DNA of 64,000 bases from Ensifer sp. LC11 (GCF_001695835.1 NZ_MBSO01000002.1:124001-188000), one strand, 5' to 3'; shown: positions 29,294-39,109, counted from the stretch's first letter. Notes: generated by a model not told the origin, from the sequence alone. Numbers and translations are program-made.

Positions 29294-31570
29294 TTAACGG
29301 CGGTGCAGCAGACGCGCGATCTCCGTGGTCAGCAGATGCGGCTCGACCGGCTTCGACAACACGGCATCGGCACCAGCCGCGATCAGCCGGTCGCGCATGT
29401 CCTCGCGCGTGTCGGAGGTCAGGACGATGACCGGCAGCCGCGCGAGCGACCGCGACGCTTCATCGGTGCGCAGATTGTGCAATACGGAAAGCCCGTCGCC
29501 TCCCGGCATGTTGAGATCGGTAACGAGAAGCTCCGGCATCGAGCGATCAGCGGACGGGCGCAGGGCGTCGGCGACGCCCGAGAAGTCGCCGACCAACTGC
29601 ACCGAATGCCCCGAACGCTGGAGCACGGTTCGAATGATCAGCGCGTTGACCAGATCGTCCTCGGCCAGCAGGATTCCACGGGCCTCCCTCTGCATGGGAG
29701 CCGTCGCCGGCTCCTCGCGCAGAACCGGCCTGTTGTCGTTGATCGCATCGCGTTTCTCGATGCCCTTCAGGCGACCGAGCAGCACCTCGACCAAGGATTT
29801 TTCGCGCAAGGGACGGATCAGCCAGGCTTCGTAGCCGTCCATCTGGTTGACCGGATGGCTGTTGCGTTCTTCCGGATTGATCAAATAGGTGCGCCGCACC
29901 TCCAGCCGCCCGATGGCCGGCTGCAGCGCCAGCAGTTGCTTGTACTGTTGCGCATGCCGGTGATCGACGATCACGTCGGTCAGCGGCGCACCGCTGGCGA
30001 GCACGTCCGCAAGAACATGCTGGGCTGCCGCCAGGGTCGTTGCGCGATGGCAGTGTCCACCAAGTGTTACGATCGTTGCGGCCAGCGCCGCTGAGGCCGG
30101 ACCGTCGGGCGCCATCACCAGCACGTGCGACCCGGCGAGGCAGGACTGGCGCTCCGGGGTGACGATGTCGACCTCTTCGAGAGGCAGGCGGATTTCGAAA
30201 CGGCTGCCTCGTCCCGGCGCGCTCGCAGCCGTGAGGCTGCCGCCACAGGCCTGCATGATCCGCCTGGAGATGGCAAGCCCGAGGCCGGTGCCCTTGGCGC
30301 GCTGCTCATCGTTTCCGGCCTGCTCGAACTCCTCGAAGATGCGCTTCAGATCCTCTGATGACATGCCCGGCCCGGTGTCGTCGATGCGGATCCGCACGCA
30401 GCCGTCGAGCGTATCGGCACTGACGAGGACGCCGCCGACTTCCGTGAACTTGACCGCGTTGCCGACCACGTTGAAAAGCACCTGGCGCAGGCGCGCCGCG
30501 TCGAAGGCCATGAGCGCGGGCACGTCGACGGAAACGGTGGCGGCGATTTCTATGCCTTTTTCGTGGGCGCGATTGGAGAGCATTTCAACGACGCTCTCGA
30601 TCACCCCGCGCGGATCCTGTCGGCTGGGGCGAAACTGGAACCGACCGGCCGAAAGCGACGAGAAGTCAATCAGATCCTCGACGAGCTGGACCAGTGCATG
30701 GCCGGATTGCTGCATGCCGGCGAGGTAGTTCTTCTGCTCGCTCGACATTCGTGTCTGGCCGAGCAGATGGCTCATGCCGAGAATGCCGGAAAGCGGCGTG
30801 CGGATCTCATGGCTGACGGTGGCAAGCAGCTGCGACTTCGCGCGGCTTGCCTCTTCGGCACGTCTGCGCGCTGCCTCGCGCTCCCGCGCTGCCCTCGCTT
30901 CCTCGGTCACGTCGCGCGCAATGCTGTGGCGCATGAGCTTGCCACTTGCGGGGTCGCGCGCGATCACGTCGTGCCAATCGAAAAGGCGGACGCTTTCGCC
31001 GGTGGCGATCCGCACGAGATAGTGGTTGGGCGCCGTCCTCGGCTCGAAGCTCAGGCCGAGCGCGGCGCAGGTCAGCCCACGGGCGTCCGACCGACCGCAC
31101 AGCCGATGGAAGACCGCATTGGCGTGAACGATCTTTCCGTCCATGCCGCGCATGATCGCAAGGTCGCCGAGCGCATCATGAATGGTCGAAAGCAGTGCCG
31201 AGGTTTCGGAGCGATGCCAGTCGCCGTCCCGGTCCGCCTCGCCGCCCCCTTCAGCGCCATCGAACGATCGGATGGCTTCGATGGTAAGCAGAAGCACGCC
31301 GACCGCGCCGGCTGCAGCAATCGCTGCGGCAAACAGGTGGAAGCCGGCATTCATCCCGATGACGAGAACAAGGCCGGAGGCGACCAGGCCGAGCAATGCG
31401 AAGGAGCCATGCTTCAGAGCGGAACGAGCACCACGGGCCGGGGCGTCCTGCGCGGGGGCCGACGGCGGCACGTCGAGCGGTGGCGTCGCCATCGGCGCGG
31501 CGCCCTGCGCCCGGGTCTCTCTCCCGAAACCGGATTCGATCCGCTCTATCAGTCGTGACGGTTCGCTCAT
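29294..31570 (-). CDS. hybrid sensor histidine kinase with two receiver domains
   Basis: Membrane-bound two-component kinase of 758 residues. Order: disordered N-terminus, two membrane segments (about residues 55-95), a PAS-like domain (about 125-220), a coiled linker, HisKA with SHEIRTPLSGILGMSHLL (His near 253), and HATPase_c (VGNAVKFTE, DTGPGM, GTGLGLAISRRIM). The first receiver-like domain (about 485-600) is degenerate and lacks the paired acidic residues of the phosphorylation pocket. The last receiver (about 635-755) is canonical: LLAEDDLVN, TDLNMPGGDG, VLTSD, SKPVEP. The partner and signal are unknown; no response regulator lies nearby. Confidence 0.93.
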   Translation of the reverse strand: MSEPSRLIERIESGFGRETRAQGAAPMATPPLDVPPSAPAQDAPARGARSALKHGSFALLGLVASGLVLVIGMNAGFHLFAAAIAAAGAVGVLLLTIEAIRSFDGAEGGGEADRDGDWHRSETSALLSTIHDALGDLAIMRGMDGKIVHANAVFHRLCGRSDARGLTCAALGLSFEPRTAPNHYLVRIATGESVRLFDWHDVIARDPASGKLMRHSIARDVTEEARAAREREAARRRAEEASRAKSQLLATVSHEIRTPLSGILGMSHLLGQTRMSSEQKNYLAGMQQSGHALVQLVEDLIDFSSLSAGRFQFRPSRQDPRGVIESVVEMLSNRAHEKGIEIAATVSVDVPALMAFDAARLRQVLFNVVGNAVKFTEVGGVLVSADTLDGCVRIRIDDTGPGMSSEDLKRIFEEFEQAGNDEQRAKGTGLGLAISRRIMQACGGSLTAASAPGRGSRFEIRLPLEEVDIVTPERQSCLAGSHVLVMAPDGPASAALAATIVTLGGHCHRATTLAAAQHVLADVLASGAPLTDVIVDHRHAQQYKQLLALQPAIGRLEVRRTYLINPEERNSHPVNQMDGYEAWLIRPLREKSLVEVLLGRLKGIEKRDAINDNRPVLREEPATAPMQREARGILLAEDDLVNALIIRTVLQRSGHSVQLVGDFSGVADALRPSADRSMPELLVTDLNMPGGDGLSVLHNLRTDEASRSLARLPVIVLTSDTREDMRDRLIAAGADAVLSKPVEPHLLTTEIARLLHRR

Positions 31571-31625
31571 ACGACCCGGCTAACACGACAGGCGTTCCGA
31601 ATGGCTTCAAGGCATCGGTAAAATC

Positions 31626-32117
31626 TTAGCGATCCGCCTTTTTCGCGTGCAGCAGCTCATCAAGAATGATCGCACCGGCACCGATGGTGATGAAAGTATC
31701 CGCCAGATTGAAGACGGCGAAGGACCACGTCTCGGTATAGAAAAGGATGTAATCGATGACGTAGCCGAAGAGCAGCCGGTCGACGAGGTTGCCGAGTGCG
31801 CCAGCGATGATCAGCGCATAACCGAAATGGGCGAAGAACCGGTCCTTCGGCGTACGCTTCCAGAGCCAGAGCACGAAGGCGCAGACGGTAAGCCGCATGC
31901 CGACGATGAACCAGCCCTCCATGCCCGACAGCATCGAGAAGGCGACGCCGAAGTTGTAGGTCCGGTAAAGCGCCAGCATCGGCACGACGTGGACTGCCTG
32001 ATTGAAGGGCAGGTAAAGCTCGACCAGGTACTTGATCACCTGGTCGGCAATGAGCGCGAGAAGGATGAAGACCGCGATCGGCAGCGGACGGGAAAACAGG
32101 ACCTGTTTCTCGCTCAT
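31626..32117 (-). CDS. lspA: lipoprotein signal peptidase
   Basis: Inner-membrane aspartyl protease that cleaves the signal peptide of diacylated prolipoproteins. The 163-residue protein has four membrane segments and two catalytic aspartate motifs, [16 protein letters not shown] and [13 protein letters not shown]. It overlaps the upstream RNA methyltransferase gene by 4 bp (ATGA). Its product acts just before Lnt, also encoded in this window. Confidence 0.96.
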   Translation of the reverse strand: MSEKQVLFSRPLPIAVFILLALIADQVIKYLVELYLPFNQAVHVVPMLALYRTYNFGVAFSMLSGMEGWFIVGMRLTVCAFVLWLWKRTPKDRFFAHFGYALIIAGALGNLVDRLLFGYVIDYILFYTETWSFAVFNLADTFITIGAGAIILDELLHAKKADR

Positions 32118-32974
32118 GCGCGGGCATCCAGGCTCAGCAGGTGACGACGCGCCTCGAACAGCATGATGCCGGTTGCGATCGCAAGATTGAGCGAGTCAGC
32201 ACGGCCCGCCTGCGGGATTCGCGCCAATGCGCCAGCTTCGCGGGCCAGATCTTCCGGCAGTCCGGCCTGCTCGTTGCCCATTAGAATGACTACGGGCTTC
32301 GACTTGTAATCGATGGTGCGGTAGTCGACGGCGCCTGCAAGATGGGTCGCAACCACTTTCACGCCGGCGGATTTCTGCCAGCGGATAAAGTCCTCGGCGC
32401 TGGCACGCGCGACCGGCATCGCAAAGACCGACCCCATGGTGGCACGGACAGTTTCAAGCGAGAACGGGTCGGTGGTTTCGCCGACGAGGATGATGCCGGA
32501 AGCGCCGGCTGCATCGGCCGTGCGGATGATGGTGCCAAGATTGCCGGGGTCGCGCACCCGGTCGAGCGCCACATAGGTCTGACCGAGCTCCGGCCTCAAA
32601 TCCTTCAGCGACTGGTAGCGCTGCTCGAAGATGCCGACGACCATTTGCGGATTGTCGCGCCTGGTGATCGTCGACAGGACCTTTTCGCTGACCTCCAGCA
32701 CCAGGCCGCCCTTGGCGACGGTCTTGGCGGCCACCTGCTCGACATGCGGCTTGCCCTTGGCCGCCTTGGCATAGATCAGCGTCTTGATCTTCCAACCGAG
32801 ATCGAGCGCATCGATCACCAGCTTCAGACCCTCGGCCATGAAGGACCGCGTCTCGTCGCGGTGCTTCTTTTGTGCCAGCGCGCGGATGTCCTTGATGATC
32901 GGGTTGGTGAGGCTCGTGACCTCCTTCACCTGACCGACACGGCCTGCGCCGTGTTCGCTTCTGTCGTTGCTCAT
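32114..32974 (-). CDS. SpoU/TrmH-family RNA 2'-O-methyltransferase
   Basis: SPOUT-class methyltransferase for rRNA or tRNA ribose methylation. The 286-residue protein has an N-terminal substrate-binding domain and the three SpoU motifs: [31 protein letters not shown] and [20 protein letters not shown]. The ATG at 32974 overlaps the stop of the upstream methyltransferase gene by 4 bp; an upstream TTG would add four residues. The exact target nucleotide cannot be told. Confidence 0.92.
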   Translation of the reverse strand: MSNDRSEHGAGRVGQVKEVTSLTNPIIKDIRALAQKKHRDETRSFMAEGLKLVIDALDLGWKIKTLIYAKAAKGKPHVEQVAAKTVAKGGLVLEVSEKVLSTITRRDNPQMVVGIFEQRYQSLKDLRPELGQTYVALDRVRDPGNLGTIIRTADAAGASGIILVGETTDPFSLETVRATMGSVFAMPVARASAEDFIRWQKSAGVKVVATHLAGAVDYRTIDYKSKPVVILMGNEQAGLPEDLAREAGALARIPQAGRADSLNLAIATGIMLFEARRHLLSLDARA

Positions 32975-34149
32975 TGCGGTACCCAACGGCTGAAAAGAGA
33001 GGTCGAAAGCGCCCTGCCCGGCTCGCGGCCGTCAAGCCCGCCTTCGCGGATGATGAGTTCGCCTGACTCCACCCGGCCACCGTGGCCGCGCATCGTCTCG
33101 CGCATCAGTTCATGGATTGAATAAAAGCTCGCCCGGATCGAATAGGCGGTCAGCACCAGGCCGCGCGCTTCCGGCGAGAGGATTTCGCGGCAGATGTCGA
33201 GCATCGCCGCCAGATGGTCGAAGAGCTGCCAGACTTCGCCATTCGGCCCGCGACCGAATTTCGGCGGGTCAGTGAGGATAATGTCGTAGCGGCTGCCGCG
33301 GCGCTCCTCGCGCTGGATGAACTTCATCGCGTCGTCGCAGATCCAGCGGATCGGCAGCTTCTCGGCACGCGCCAGGGCCTGGTTCTCGCGCGCCCAGCCG
33401 ATCGCCTTCTTCGAGGCATCGACATGAGTGACTTCGGCGCCAGCCTTGGCGGCGATCAGCGAGGCGACACCGGTATAGCCGAAGAGGTTCAGCACCTTGA
33501 GCGGCCGCTTGGCCGCCTGCACCTGATCCTTGACCCAGCTCCAGTGCGCGAGCTGTTCGGGGAAGACGCCGACGTGGCGGAACGAGGTGAAGCGGCCATG
33601 AAAATCGGTATCGAGAAGCTGCATCGGCCAGGTTTCGCCAAGCACGGCGCCGGGAAAGCGCCAGCGCCCCATGCCATCCTCGTCGGTATCGCCGGTGAAG
33701 ATCGCATCCGCGTTCTCCCAGACGCTGTCTGGCAGGCTGCGCGGCCAGAGTGCCTGCGCCTCAGGGCGTACGATGCGATAAGGGCCGTATTGCTCGAGCT
33801 TCTCGCCGGCGCCGCTGTCGATCAGATGGTAGCCCGAAGTGCCGGATGTCTCGAGAATGAGCGGCACGCGCTCGGCCGGCTTGTCTCCGGTGCGCCGCGC
33901 GATCACCCGCGCCGGTGCCTCTTGCACGGCTGGCTGCCTCACCGGTCTTTCGCGTGTCTCGGAGGCCGGCACAGCCGCCTGTCGCTCCTTGAAGCCGCCA
34001 CCCTTTGCCGGCGTCGGCCGCTTCTGTTCGTGGCGGCCGCCGCCACGCGCTTCGGCGCCGCGGCCCTTGGCCGTCGTCACGGAGGCATTCTTCGACCGCC
34101 GGTCCTTTTCCTTCACGCTGAGATCCCTGGGCTTTGTTGGAGCATGCAT
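32971..34149 (-). CDS. class I SAM-dependent rRNA methyltransferase, RlmI/RlmK-like
   Basis: A 392-residue protein. The first ~90 residues are basic and low complexity (Lys/Arg/Ala/Gly rich) and probably disordered. The C-terminal part has a Rossmann methyltransferase fold: VLNLFGYTGVASLIAAKAGAEVTHVDASKKAIGWARENQ and the catalytic-loop motif ILTDPPKFGRGPNGE. This matches the RlmI/RlmKL m5C/m7G methyltransferase group but lacks an obvious PUA domain. It starts the operon with the SpoU gene and lspA (4-bp overlaps). ATG at 34149 was chosen because upstream codons lack family resemblance. Confidence 0.85.
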   Translation of the reverse strand: MHAPTKPRDLSVKEKDRRSKNASVTTAKGRGAEARGGGRHEQKRPTPAKGGGFKERQAAVPASETRERPVRQPAVQEAPARVIARRTGDKPAERVPLILETSGTSGYHLIDSGAGEKLEQYGPYRIVRPEAQALWPRSLPDSVWENADAIFTGDTDEDGMGRWRFPGAVLGETWPMQLLDTDFHGRFTSFRHVGVFPEQLAHWSWVKDQVQAAKRPLKVLNLFGYTGVASLIAAKAGAEVTHVDASKKAIGWARENQALARAEKLPIRWICDDAMKFIQREERRGSRYDIILTDPPKFGRGPNGEVWQLFDHLAAMLDICREILSPEARGLVLTAYSIRASFYSIHELMRETMRGHGGRVESGELIIREGGLDGREPGRALSTSLFSRWVPQ

Positions 34150-34426
34150 CGCCTGCCCTGCGCAATATCGGGTACAAGCGGGCAGACACCATGAGGTTTG
34201 TCGCCGCAGCCTTGCTCGGGCCGCAGCTTCCATTGAGGTGCAAATAGCATCGCTGATGCTCTTGGCAAAGTCGTTTCCGTTTTGCGAAGATCGGAGTGGG
34301 AGAGCCCGTTGCAGATTTTCCTAAGGTGCAACCGCCATAGGGACAAAATTCTGCAGCAAGTCTAAAGTGTTACGTGACCTTTGCGCGTCGTTGCCGGCGC
34401 GCGGCGCGGTACGGGGAGGAAAGCGC

Positions 34427-34885
34427 ATGGACATGACCGGCGAAGAGCGAATTGCGGCAGGGCGCGACGCGGTATGGCGTGGCCTCAACGATCCGGAAAT
34501 CCTCAAGCGGTGCATCCCCGGCTGCCAATCGCTGGAGATGACGTCCCCGACCGAACTGGCGGCCGTGGTGAAGATCAAGATCGGCCCGGTGTCTGCCTCC
34601 TTCACCGGCAATGTCGTGCTTTCCAATCTCAACCCACCGGAGAGCTACACGATTTCGGGCGAAGGTAAGGGCGGGATCGCCGGCTTTGCCAAGGGTGGCG
34701 CCGACGTCGCCTTGACTGAGGACGGACCAGAAACCGTGCTGCGCTACGACGTCAAGGCAGAGATCGGCGGAAAGCTCGCCCAGCTCGGCTCGCGCCTGAT
34801 CGACTCGACCGCGAAGAAGCTTGCGCAGCAGTTCTTTTCTGACTTCGGCGCTGCCGTGGGTGGCACGGCGGAAGCATCAAGCTGA
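34427..34885 (+). CDS. CoxG/SRPBCC-family protein
   Basis: A 152-residue member of the carbon monoxide dehydrogenase subunit G-like START/SRPBCC superfamily. Motifs: MDMTGEERIAAGRDAVWRGLNDPEILKRCIPGCQSLE, PTELAAVVKIKIGPVSASFTG, and LIDSTAKKLAQQFFSDF. In CO-oxidisers CoxG helps anchor the dehydrogenase to the membrane, but no cox structural genes lie nearby, so the role here is open. ATG at 34427 follows GGGGAGGA. It is transcribed alone on the plus strand. Confidence 0.85.
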   Translation: MDMTGEERIAAGRDAVWRGLNDPEILKRCIPGCQSLEMTSPTELAAVVKIKIGPVSASFTGNVVLSNLNPPESYTISGEGKGGIAGFAKGGADVALTEDGPETVLRYDVKAEIGGKLAQLGSRLIDSTAKKLAQQFFSDFGAAVGGTAEASS

Positions 34886-34940
34886 GTGGTATTACGACTT
34901 GAGGCGATGCTAACCTCAGCCCATCGGCAAAAAACCGACG

Positions 34941-35285
34941 TCAGTTCTGTGGTGCGGCCAGAGTGGCCTGGGTCGCGAGCTTTTCGGCCTGGCTGCGGTG
35001 CTTCTCCGCCTCGCGGTGCCATTTCAGCGCTTCGCTCGCCTCGGTGCGGGCGCGACGCCGGTATTTGCCCTGGCTGAACCACGTCGCAGCTGCACCGAGG
35101 ATCAGGCCGACGATGACGGCAAGAAACAGGAACACGAAGAACGGCGCGCTGACGGAAAGCACGCTGTCCTCGGGTCGGAACGGGTTCAGTGCCAGCGTCA
35201 CGCTCTGGCGGTTGGCGACGCTCAGAACAATCAAGATCACGCCGACCGGGACGAGAAAAACGATATTGATCAGTTTCTTGAACAT
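34941..35285 (-). CDS. LapA-domain (DUF1049) membrane protein
   Basis: A 114-residue protein with two membrane segments (INIVFLVPVGVILIVLSVANR and FFVFLFLAVIVGLILGAAATW) and a charged cytoplasmic tail predicted to be coiled coil (RRARTEASEALKWHREAEKHRSQAEKLATQ). This matches LapA-domain proteins, linked in E. coli to LPS-synthesis control. It lies 94 bp downstream of ihfB in the same direction, as in other rhizobia. Confidence 0.85.
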   Translation of the reverse strand: MFKKLINIVFLVPVGVILIVLSVANRQSVTLALNPFRPEDSVLSVSAPFFVFLFLAVIVGLILGAAATWFSQGKYRRRARTEASEALKWHREAEKHRSQAEKLATQATLAAPQN

Positions 35286-35379
35286 TCAATCGCTCCATCT
35301 TGGCGGCGGCCATAGGCCTTCCGGTGGCCTCAGGGGACAACGGGCGCCAATTGCGCCAAAATGCTGACGTCCGGGAAAA

Positions 35380-35682
35380 TCAGTCCTCGTCGTCGCCATT
35401 CATGCCGGGATTGAGGCGCTCGCGCAGTTCCTTGCCGGTCTTGAAGAACGGCACCCACTTTTCCTCGACGAAGACGGAATCGCCGGTGCGCGGGTTGCGC
35501 CCGGAACGCGACGGCCGGTTCTTGACGGAAAAGGCACCGAAACCGCGAAGCTCTACCCGGTTGCCTGCCGCGAGCGCGTCTGTGATCTCATCGAGAACCG
35601 CGTTGACGATATTTTCGACGTCGCGGTGGTAGAGATGCGGATTGCGAGCTGCAACAATCTGCACCAGTTCTGACTTGATCAC
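35380..35682 (-). CDS. ihfB: integration host factor subunit beta
   Basis: DNA-bending nucleoid protein, one half of the IHF heterodimer; IHF assists sigma-54-dependent activators, and rpoN is in this window. The 100-residue protein has the HU/IHF core [20 protein letters not shown] followed by the beta-arm with the DNA-intercalating proline RNPRTGDSV. Length and the short acidic tail (NGDDED) fit IhfB. It is 129 bp downstream of sppA. Confidence 0.93.
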   Translation of the reverse strand: MIKSELVQIVAARNPHLYHRDVENIVNAVLDEITDALAAGNRVELRGFGAFSVKNRPSRSGRNPRTGDSVFVEEKWVPFFKTGKELRERLNPGMNGDDED

Positions 35683-35811
35683 TGTCGCCCCCTCAAATTC
35701 TTGTTTGTTTTGCTTTTTCGGTCTGCATTGTGATTACCGCAAGGCGCTGCACGGCATTTGCAAAATCACCGGCAGCGCTCGACGGCTCAGGCTGGGTATA
35801 TGTCGCCTTAC

Positions 35812-36771
35812 TCATTGGCCATCAACCTGCCAAACCGAAACAAGACCGTCAAGAAACAACTTGTCGCCCGCAATTTTTTCGAACCCGCTCATCGCCGGAA
35901 AAGCGTCATATCCCAACATCTTGATCCAGTTGGCAGCGACCGCACCGAGCCCAAAAGGCAGGGTCTTTCGCGGCGCCTCCCAATCGACGATCGGCAGGTC
36001 CTTCGAGACTTTTTTCTCCGCCAGGAAGGCGCGAATTTCGTCCTCACCGCCGAGCGTGTCGACGAGCTTGGCCTTCAACGCCTGGCGGCCGGTAAAAATG
36101 CGCCCGTCGGCGAGCAGCAGCGCATCGGGACGCGGCAGCTTGCGGCGTTCGGCAACCAGATCGACGAACCAGGCATAGCTGTCGTCGATCATCGACTGGA
36201 TCATCGCCTTGGCCTCATCGCTCGCAGGATGGAAGGGCGACGGCTCTGCCTTCAGCGGGCGCGACTTGACCGATTCCAGCGATACGCCGAGCTTGTCCAT
36301 CAGGTCCTTGATCTGCGGATACTGGAAGATGACGCCGATTGAGCCGGTAATCGAGCTTTCGCCGGCAACGATCGTGTCACCGGCAAGCGCAATCATGTAT
36401 CCCGCCGAAGCGGCAAGCGTGCGGACATCGGAAACCACCGGCTTCTTGGCAGCAACCTTGCGGATCGCCTTGTAGAGAACTTCGCCGCCATAGGTCGTGC
36501 CGCCCGGCGACGAAATCGTCACGACCAGGGCCTTCACGGAATCATTGTCGGCAATCCTCTGCAGGCGCTCAAGAAGCTCACGGTCATCCTGGATCAGGCC
36601 GGTGATGGTGACGCGCGCCACCTGTTGGCGGCTGCGACCGACATTGTCGGCCACGCCGGACCAGGCAAAGATCGCAAATGCTGCCACAACGAGCAGGCCA
36701 GCCACCGCCCAGCGCCAGAAGCTCAATTTCCTGCGCAGGCTGCGGCGATCGGCGATGGCGAGTTCGTCCAT
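35812..36771 (-). CDS. sppA: signal peptide peptidase SppA (short type)
   Basis: Membrane-anchored Ser/Lys protease that degrades cleaved signal peptides. The 319-residue protein has one N-terminal membrane segment (about residues 18-38), the nucleophile region RTLAASAGYMIALAGD (Ser122), and a probable catalytic Lys174 in SVKSRPLKAEPSPF. It is half the size of E. coli SppA and resembles the Bacillus/SohB-like short form. It is divergent from lptC across a 262-bp gap. Confidence 0.93.
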   Translation of the reverse strand: MDELAIADRRSLRRKLSFWRWAVAGLLVVAAFAIFAWSGVADNVGRSRQQVARVTITGLIQDDRELLERLQRIADNDSVKALVVTISSPGGTTYGGEVLYKAIRKVAAKKPVVSDVRTLAASAGYMIALAGDTIVAGESSITGSIGVIFQYPQIKDLMDKLGVSLESVKSRPLKAEPSPFHPASDEAKAMIQSMIDDSYAWFVDLVAERRKLPRPDALLLADGRIFTGRQALKAKLVDTLGGEDEIRAFLAEKKVSKDLPIVDWEAPRKTLPFGLGAVAANWIKMLGYDAFPAMSGFEKIAGDKLFLDGLVSVWQVDGQ

Positions 36772-37033
36772 GTGGGTTTCTCCCGAATTGTTGGCGCAGC
36801 TTCTGTCAGTTTCCGCGGGAACGTGCTATCTGCGCGCGCAGAGGCATATTCCATAAACGCGCTTGGCCACGGTTGAAAGCCGCAGCTGGCGTTTTCGTGT
36901 TTCACCCGAGTTTTTTTGCGGCGCCATTGTGCGACCGCAAAAAGTATCCATATTTGCGACGACTTACACCATTGTATGTAAATGACCCTTTGCCGGGTCA
37001 GCGACCAAAGAAGCAGAACCGACAGGCCCTTCC

Positions 37034-37702
37034 ATGTTGAACCATGCGCCAGCCCCGGGCATCTTTGCCGATACGGGTGCGAGCTCCGCCGACGCCTATG
37101 CGCTCGCCGCGCGGCATTCCGCGCGCGTGCGTCGGCTGAAGGTCATCCTGCCCGTCGTAGCCGGAATTATCGCAATCGCCTTCGCGGCCGTGTCCTTTGT
37201 CAGGGCCTTCATGCCTGTTGACCTGCAACTCGAAACGGCGACGATCGAGAACGGCAAGATCGTCATGAAAAATCCGGCGATTTCCGGCCGCAACAAGCAG
37301 GGCATCAGCTATTCGATGAAGGCGCAGCGCGCGCTCCAGGATATTGCCAATCCGGATATCATTACGCTGCAGACGATCCATGCGGAAATGCCGATGAAGG
37401 ATTCGATGATCGCGACGGTCGACGCCACCAACGGCATCTATGACCGCGGCGCCAACACACTCGACATGAACGCCCCGTTCACCATTTCCGTGAATAATGG
37501 CATCAACGCCGACTTCCAGTCGGCCTATCTGGACATCAATGCCGGCGAGATGGAAACGAAACGCCCCGTTGCGATCAGCATGAAGGGCGGTTCGATCATT
37601 GCGCAGACGCTGCGAATGACGGATAAGGGACGTATTGTAATATTTGAGGGCATGGTGAGGGTGAACGTCGAGCCCGCCGCCATCCGCAAGAACGCGAAAT
37701 AG
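37034..37702 (+). CDS. lptC: LPS export protein LptC
   Basis: Bitopic inner-membrane protein that receives LPS from LptBFG and passes it to LptA. The 222-residue protein has an N-terminal cytoplasmic stretch, a membrane segment (LKVILPVVAGIIAIAFAAVSF) and a periplasmic beta-jellyroll with repeated short motifs. It is the first gene of the run lptC-lptA-lptB-rpoN. Sequence conservation is low in this family; the operon makes the call secure. Confidence 0.9.
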   Translation: MLNHAPAPGIFADTGASSADAYALAARHSARVRRLKVILPVVAGIIAIAFAAVSFVRAFMPVDLQLETATIENGKIVMKNPAISGRNKQGISYSMKAQRALQDIANPDIITLQTIHAEMPMKDSMIATVDATNGIYDRGANTLDMNAPFTISVNNGINADFQSAYLDINAGEMETKRPVAISMKGGSIIAQTLRMTDKGRIVIFEGMVRVNVEPAAIRKNAK

Positions 37703-37717
37703 AAACCGGTGCACTCC

Positions 37718-38278
37718 ATGTCGGTCACAACCGCCTCATTTTTCAAGATTTCCGCCAGCCTGGCCATTGCCGGCCTTGGCGCTTTGATCATTGCCTCCGG
37801 CGCCTCCGCGCAGGCCACGTCCAGCAAGATGAAGGGCCTTGAACTCTCCAACGACCAGCCGATCCAGATCGAGAGCGACAAGCTCGAGATCAAGGACCCG
37901 GAGAGCAAGGCGATCTTTACCGGCAACGTCAAGGTCGTGCAGGGCACAACGACGCTTCAGGCCGGCAACATGGTGGTCTACTACAAGTCCGGCGGCGGCT
38001 CGGTTTCGAGCGGCGACGCCGACATCGACCGCATCGAGGTCAGCAACAAGGTTTTCCTGAGTTCAGGCACGCAGCAGGCAACCGCCGACACCGGCTCCTT
38101 CGACATGACGAAGCAGGTCTTCGTGCTCAAGGGCGAAAAGGTCGTGCTGTCGGAAGGCAAGAACGTCTTCGTCGGCTGCCAGCTTAACGTCCAAATGGAA
38201 ACCGGAGAGGCTCAGCTCGACGCCTGCGGCGGCCGCGTGCAGATCCAGCTCGACCCGAAGTCCCGCAAGCAGAACTGA
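37718..38278 (+). CDS. lptA: LPS transport periplasmic protein LptA
   Basis: Periplasmic bridge protein carrying LPS to the outer membrane. The 186-residue protein has a signal peptide (SLAIAGLGALIIASGASAQA) and an OstA domain: PIQIESDKLEIKDPESKAIFTGNVKVVQGTTTL, then VLKGEKVVLSEGKNVFVGCQLNVQ. A GTG nine bases upstream (37709) is an alternative start. It lies 15 bp after lptC. Confidence 0.95.
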   Translation: MSVTTASFFKISASLAIAGLGALIIASGASAQATSSKMKGLELSNDQPIQIESDKLEIKDPESKAIFTGNVKVVQGTTTLQAGNMVVYYKSGGGSVSSGDADIDRIEVSNKVFLSSGTQQATADTGSFDMTKQVFVLKGEKVVLSEGKNVFVGCQLNVQMETGEAQLDACGGRVQIQLDPKSRKQN

Positions 38279-38290
38279 CGTAGACCGCTC

Positions 38291-39109
38291 GTGCAACTTC
38301 CCTTTCTCCACAAGCGCAAACGGGTCCGTAAGCCGTCGGCGACAGCCGCTGTCGCCTCCGGGCATGCAGTCGACAAGGCGCGCTATGACGGCACGCTGAT
38401 CGCCCGCGGCCTGACGAAGGCCTATCGCGAGCGCCGGGTCGTCAATGGTGTTTCGCTGGTGGTGCGCCGCGGTGAGGCCGTGGGCCTGCTCGGCCCGAAC
38501 GGCGCCGGCAAGACCACATGCTTCTACATGATCACCGGCCTTGTCCCGGTCGACGAAGGCTCGATCGAGATCAATGGCAATGACGTCACGACCATGCCGA
38601 TGTACCGGCGCGCGCGCCTCGGCGTCGGCTACCTGCCGCAGGAAGCGTCGATCTTTCGCGGGCTAACGGTGGAGGAAAACATCCGCGCCGTGCTCGAGGT
38701 GCACGACAAGAACCTGGAGCGGCGCGAGAGCAAGCTCAACGATCTGCTCGGCGAATTCAACATCACGCACCTGCGCAAATCGCCGGCGATCGCGCTTTCC
38801 GGTGGCGAGCGGCGGCGCCTTGAAATCGCGCGCGCACTGGCGACCGATCCGACCTTCATGCTGCTCGACGAGCCCTTTGCCGGCGTCGACCCGATCTCGG
38901 TTGCCGATATCCAGGCGCTTGTCCGACATCTCACCTCGCGCGGCATCGGCGTGCTCATTACCGACCACAATGTCCGCGAGACACTTGGTCTGATCGACCG
39001 CGCCTATATCATCCATGCCGGCGAAGTGCTGACGCATGGTCGCGCCAACGACATCGTCACCAATCCTGACGTGCGCAGGCTCTATCTCGGCGACAATTTC
39101 AGCCTTTGA
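38291..39109 (+). CDS. lptB: LPS export ABC transporter ATPase LptB
   Basis: Cytoplasmic ATPase powering LPS extraction by LptFG. The 272-residue protein has Walker A GLLGPNGAGKTTCFYMITG, the signature ALSGGERRRLEIARAL, Walker B FMLLDEPFAGVDP and the switch histidine LITDHNVRETL. A GTG start at 38291 gives a basic 30-residue N-terminal extension relative to E. coli LptB; a start after this extension cannot be excluded. It lies 12 bp after lptA and 145 bp before rpoN, the conserved order. Confidence 0.95.
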   Translation: MQLPFLHKRKRVRKPSATAAVASGHAVDKARYDGTLIARGLTKAYRERRVVNGVSLVVRRGEAVGLLGPNGAGKTTCFYMITGLVPVDEGSIEINGNDVTTMPMYRRARLGVGYLPQEASIFRGLTVEENIRAVLEVHDKNLERRESKLNDLLGEFNITHLRKSPAIALSGGERRRLEIARALATDPTFMLLDEPFAGVDPISVADIQALVRHLTSRGIGVLITDHNVRETLGLIDRAYIIHAGEVLTHGRANDIVTNPDVRRLYLGDNFSL

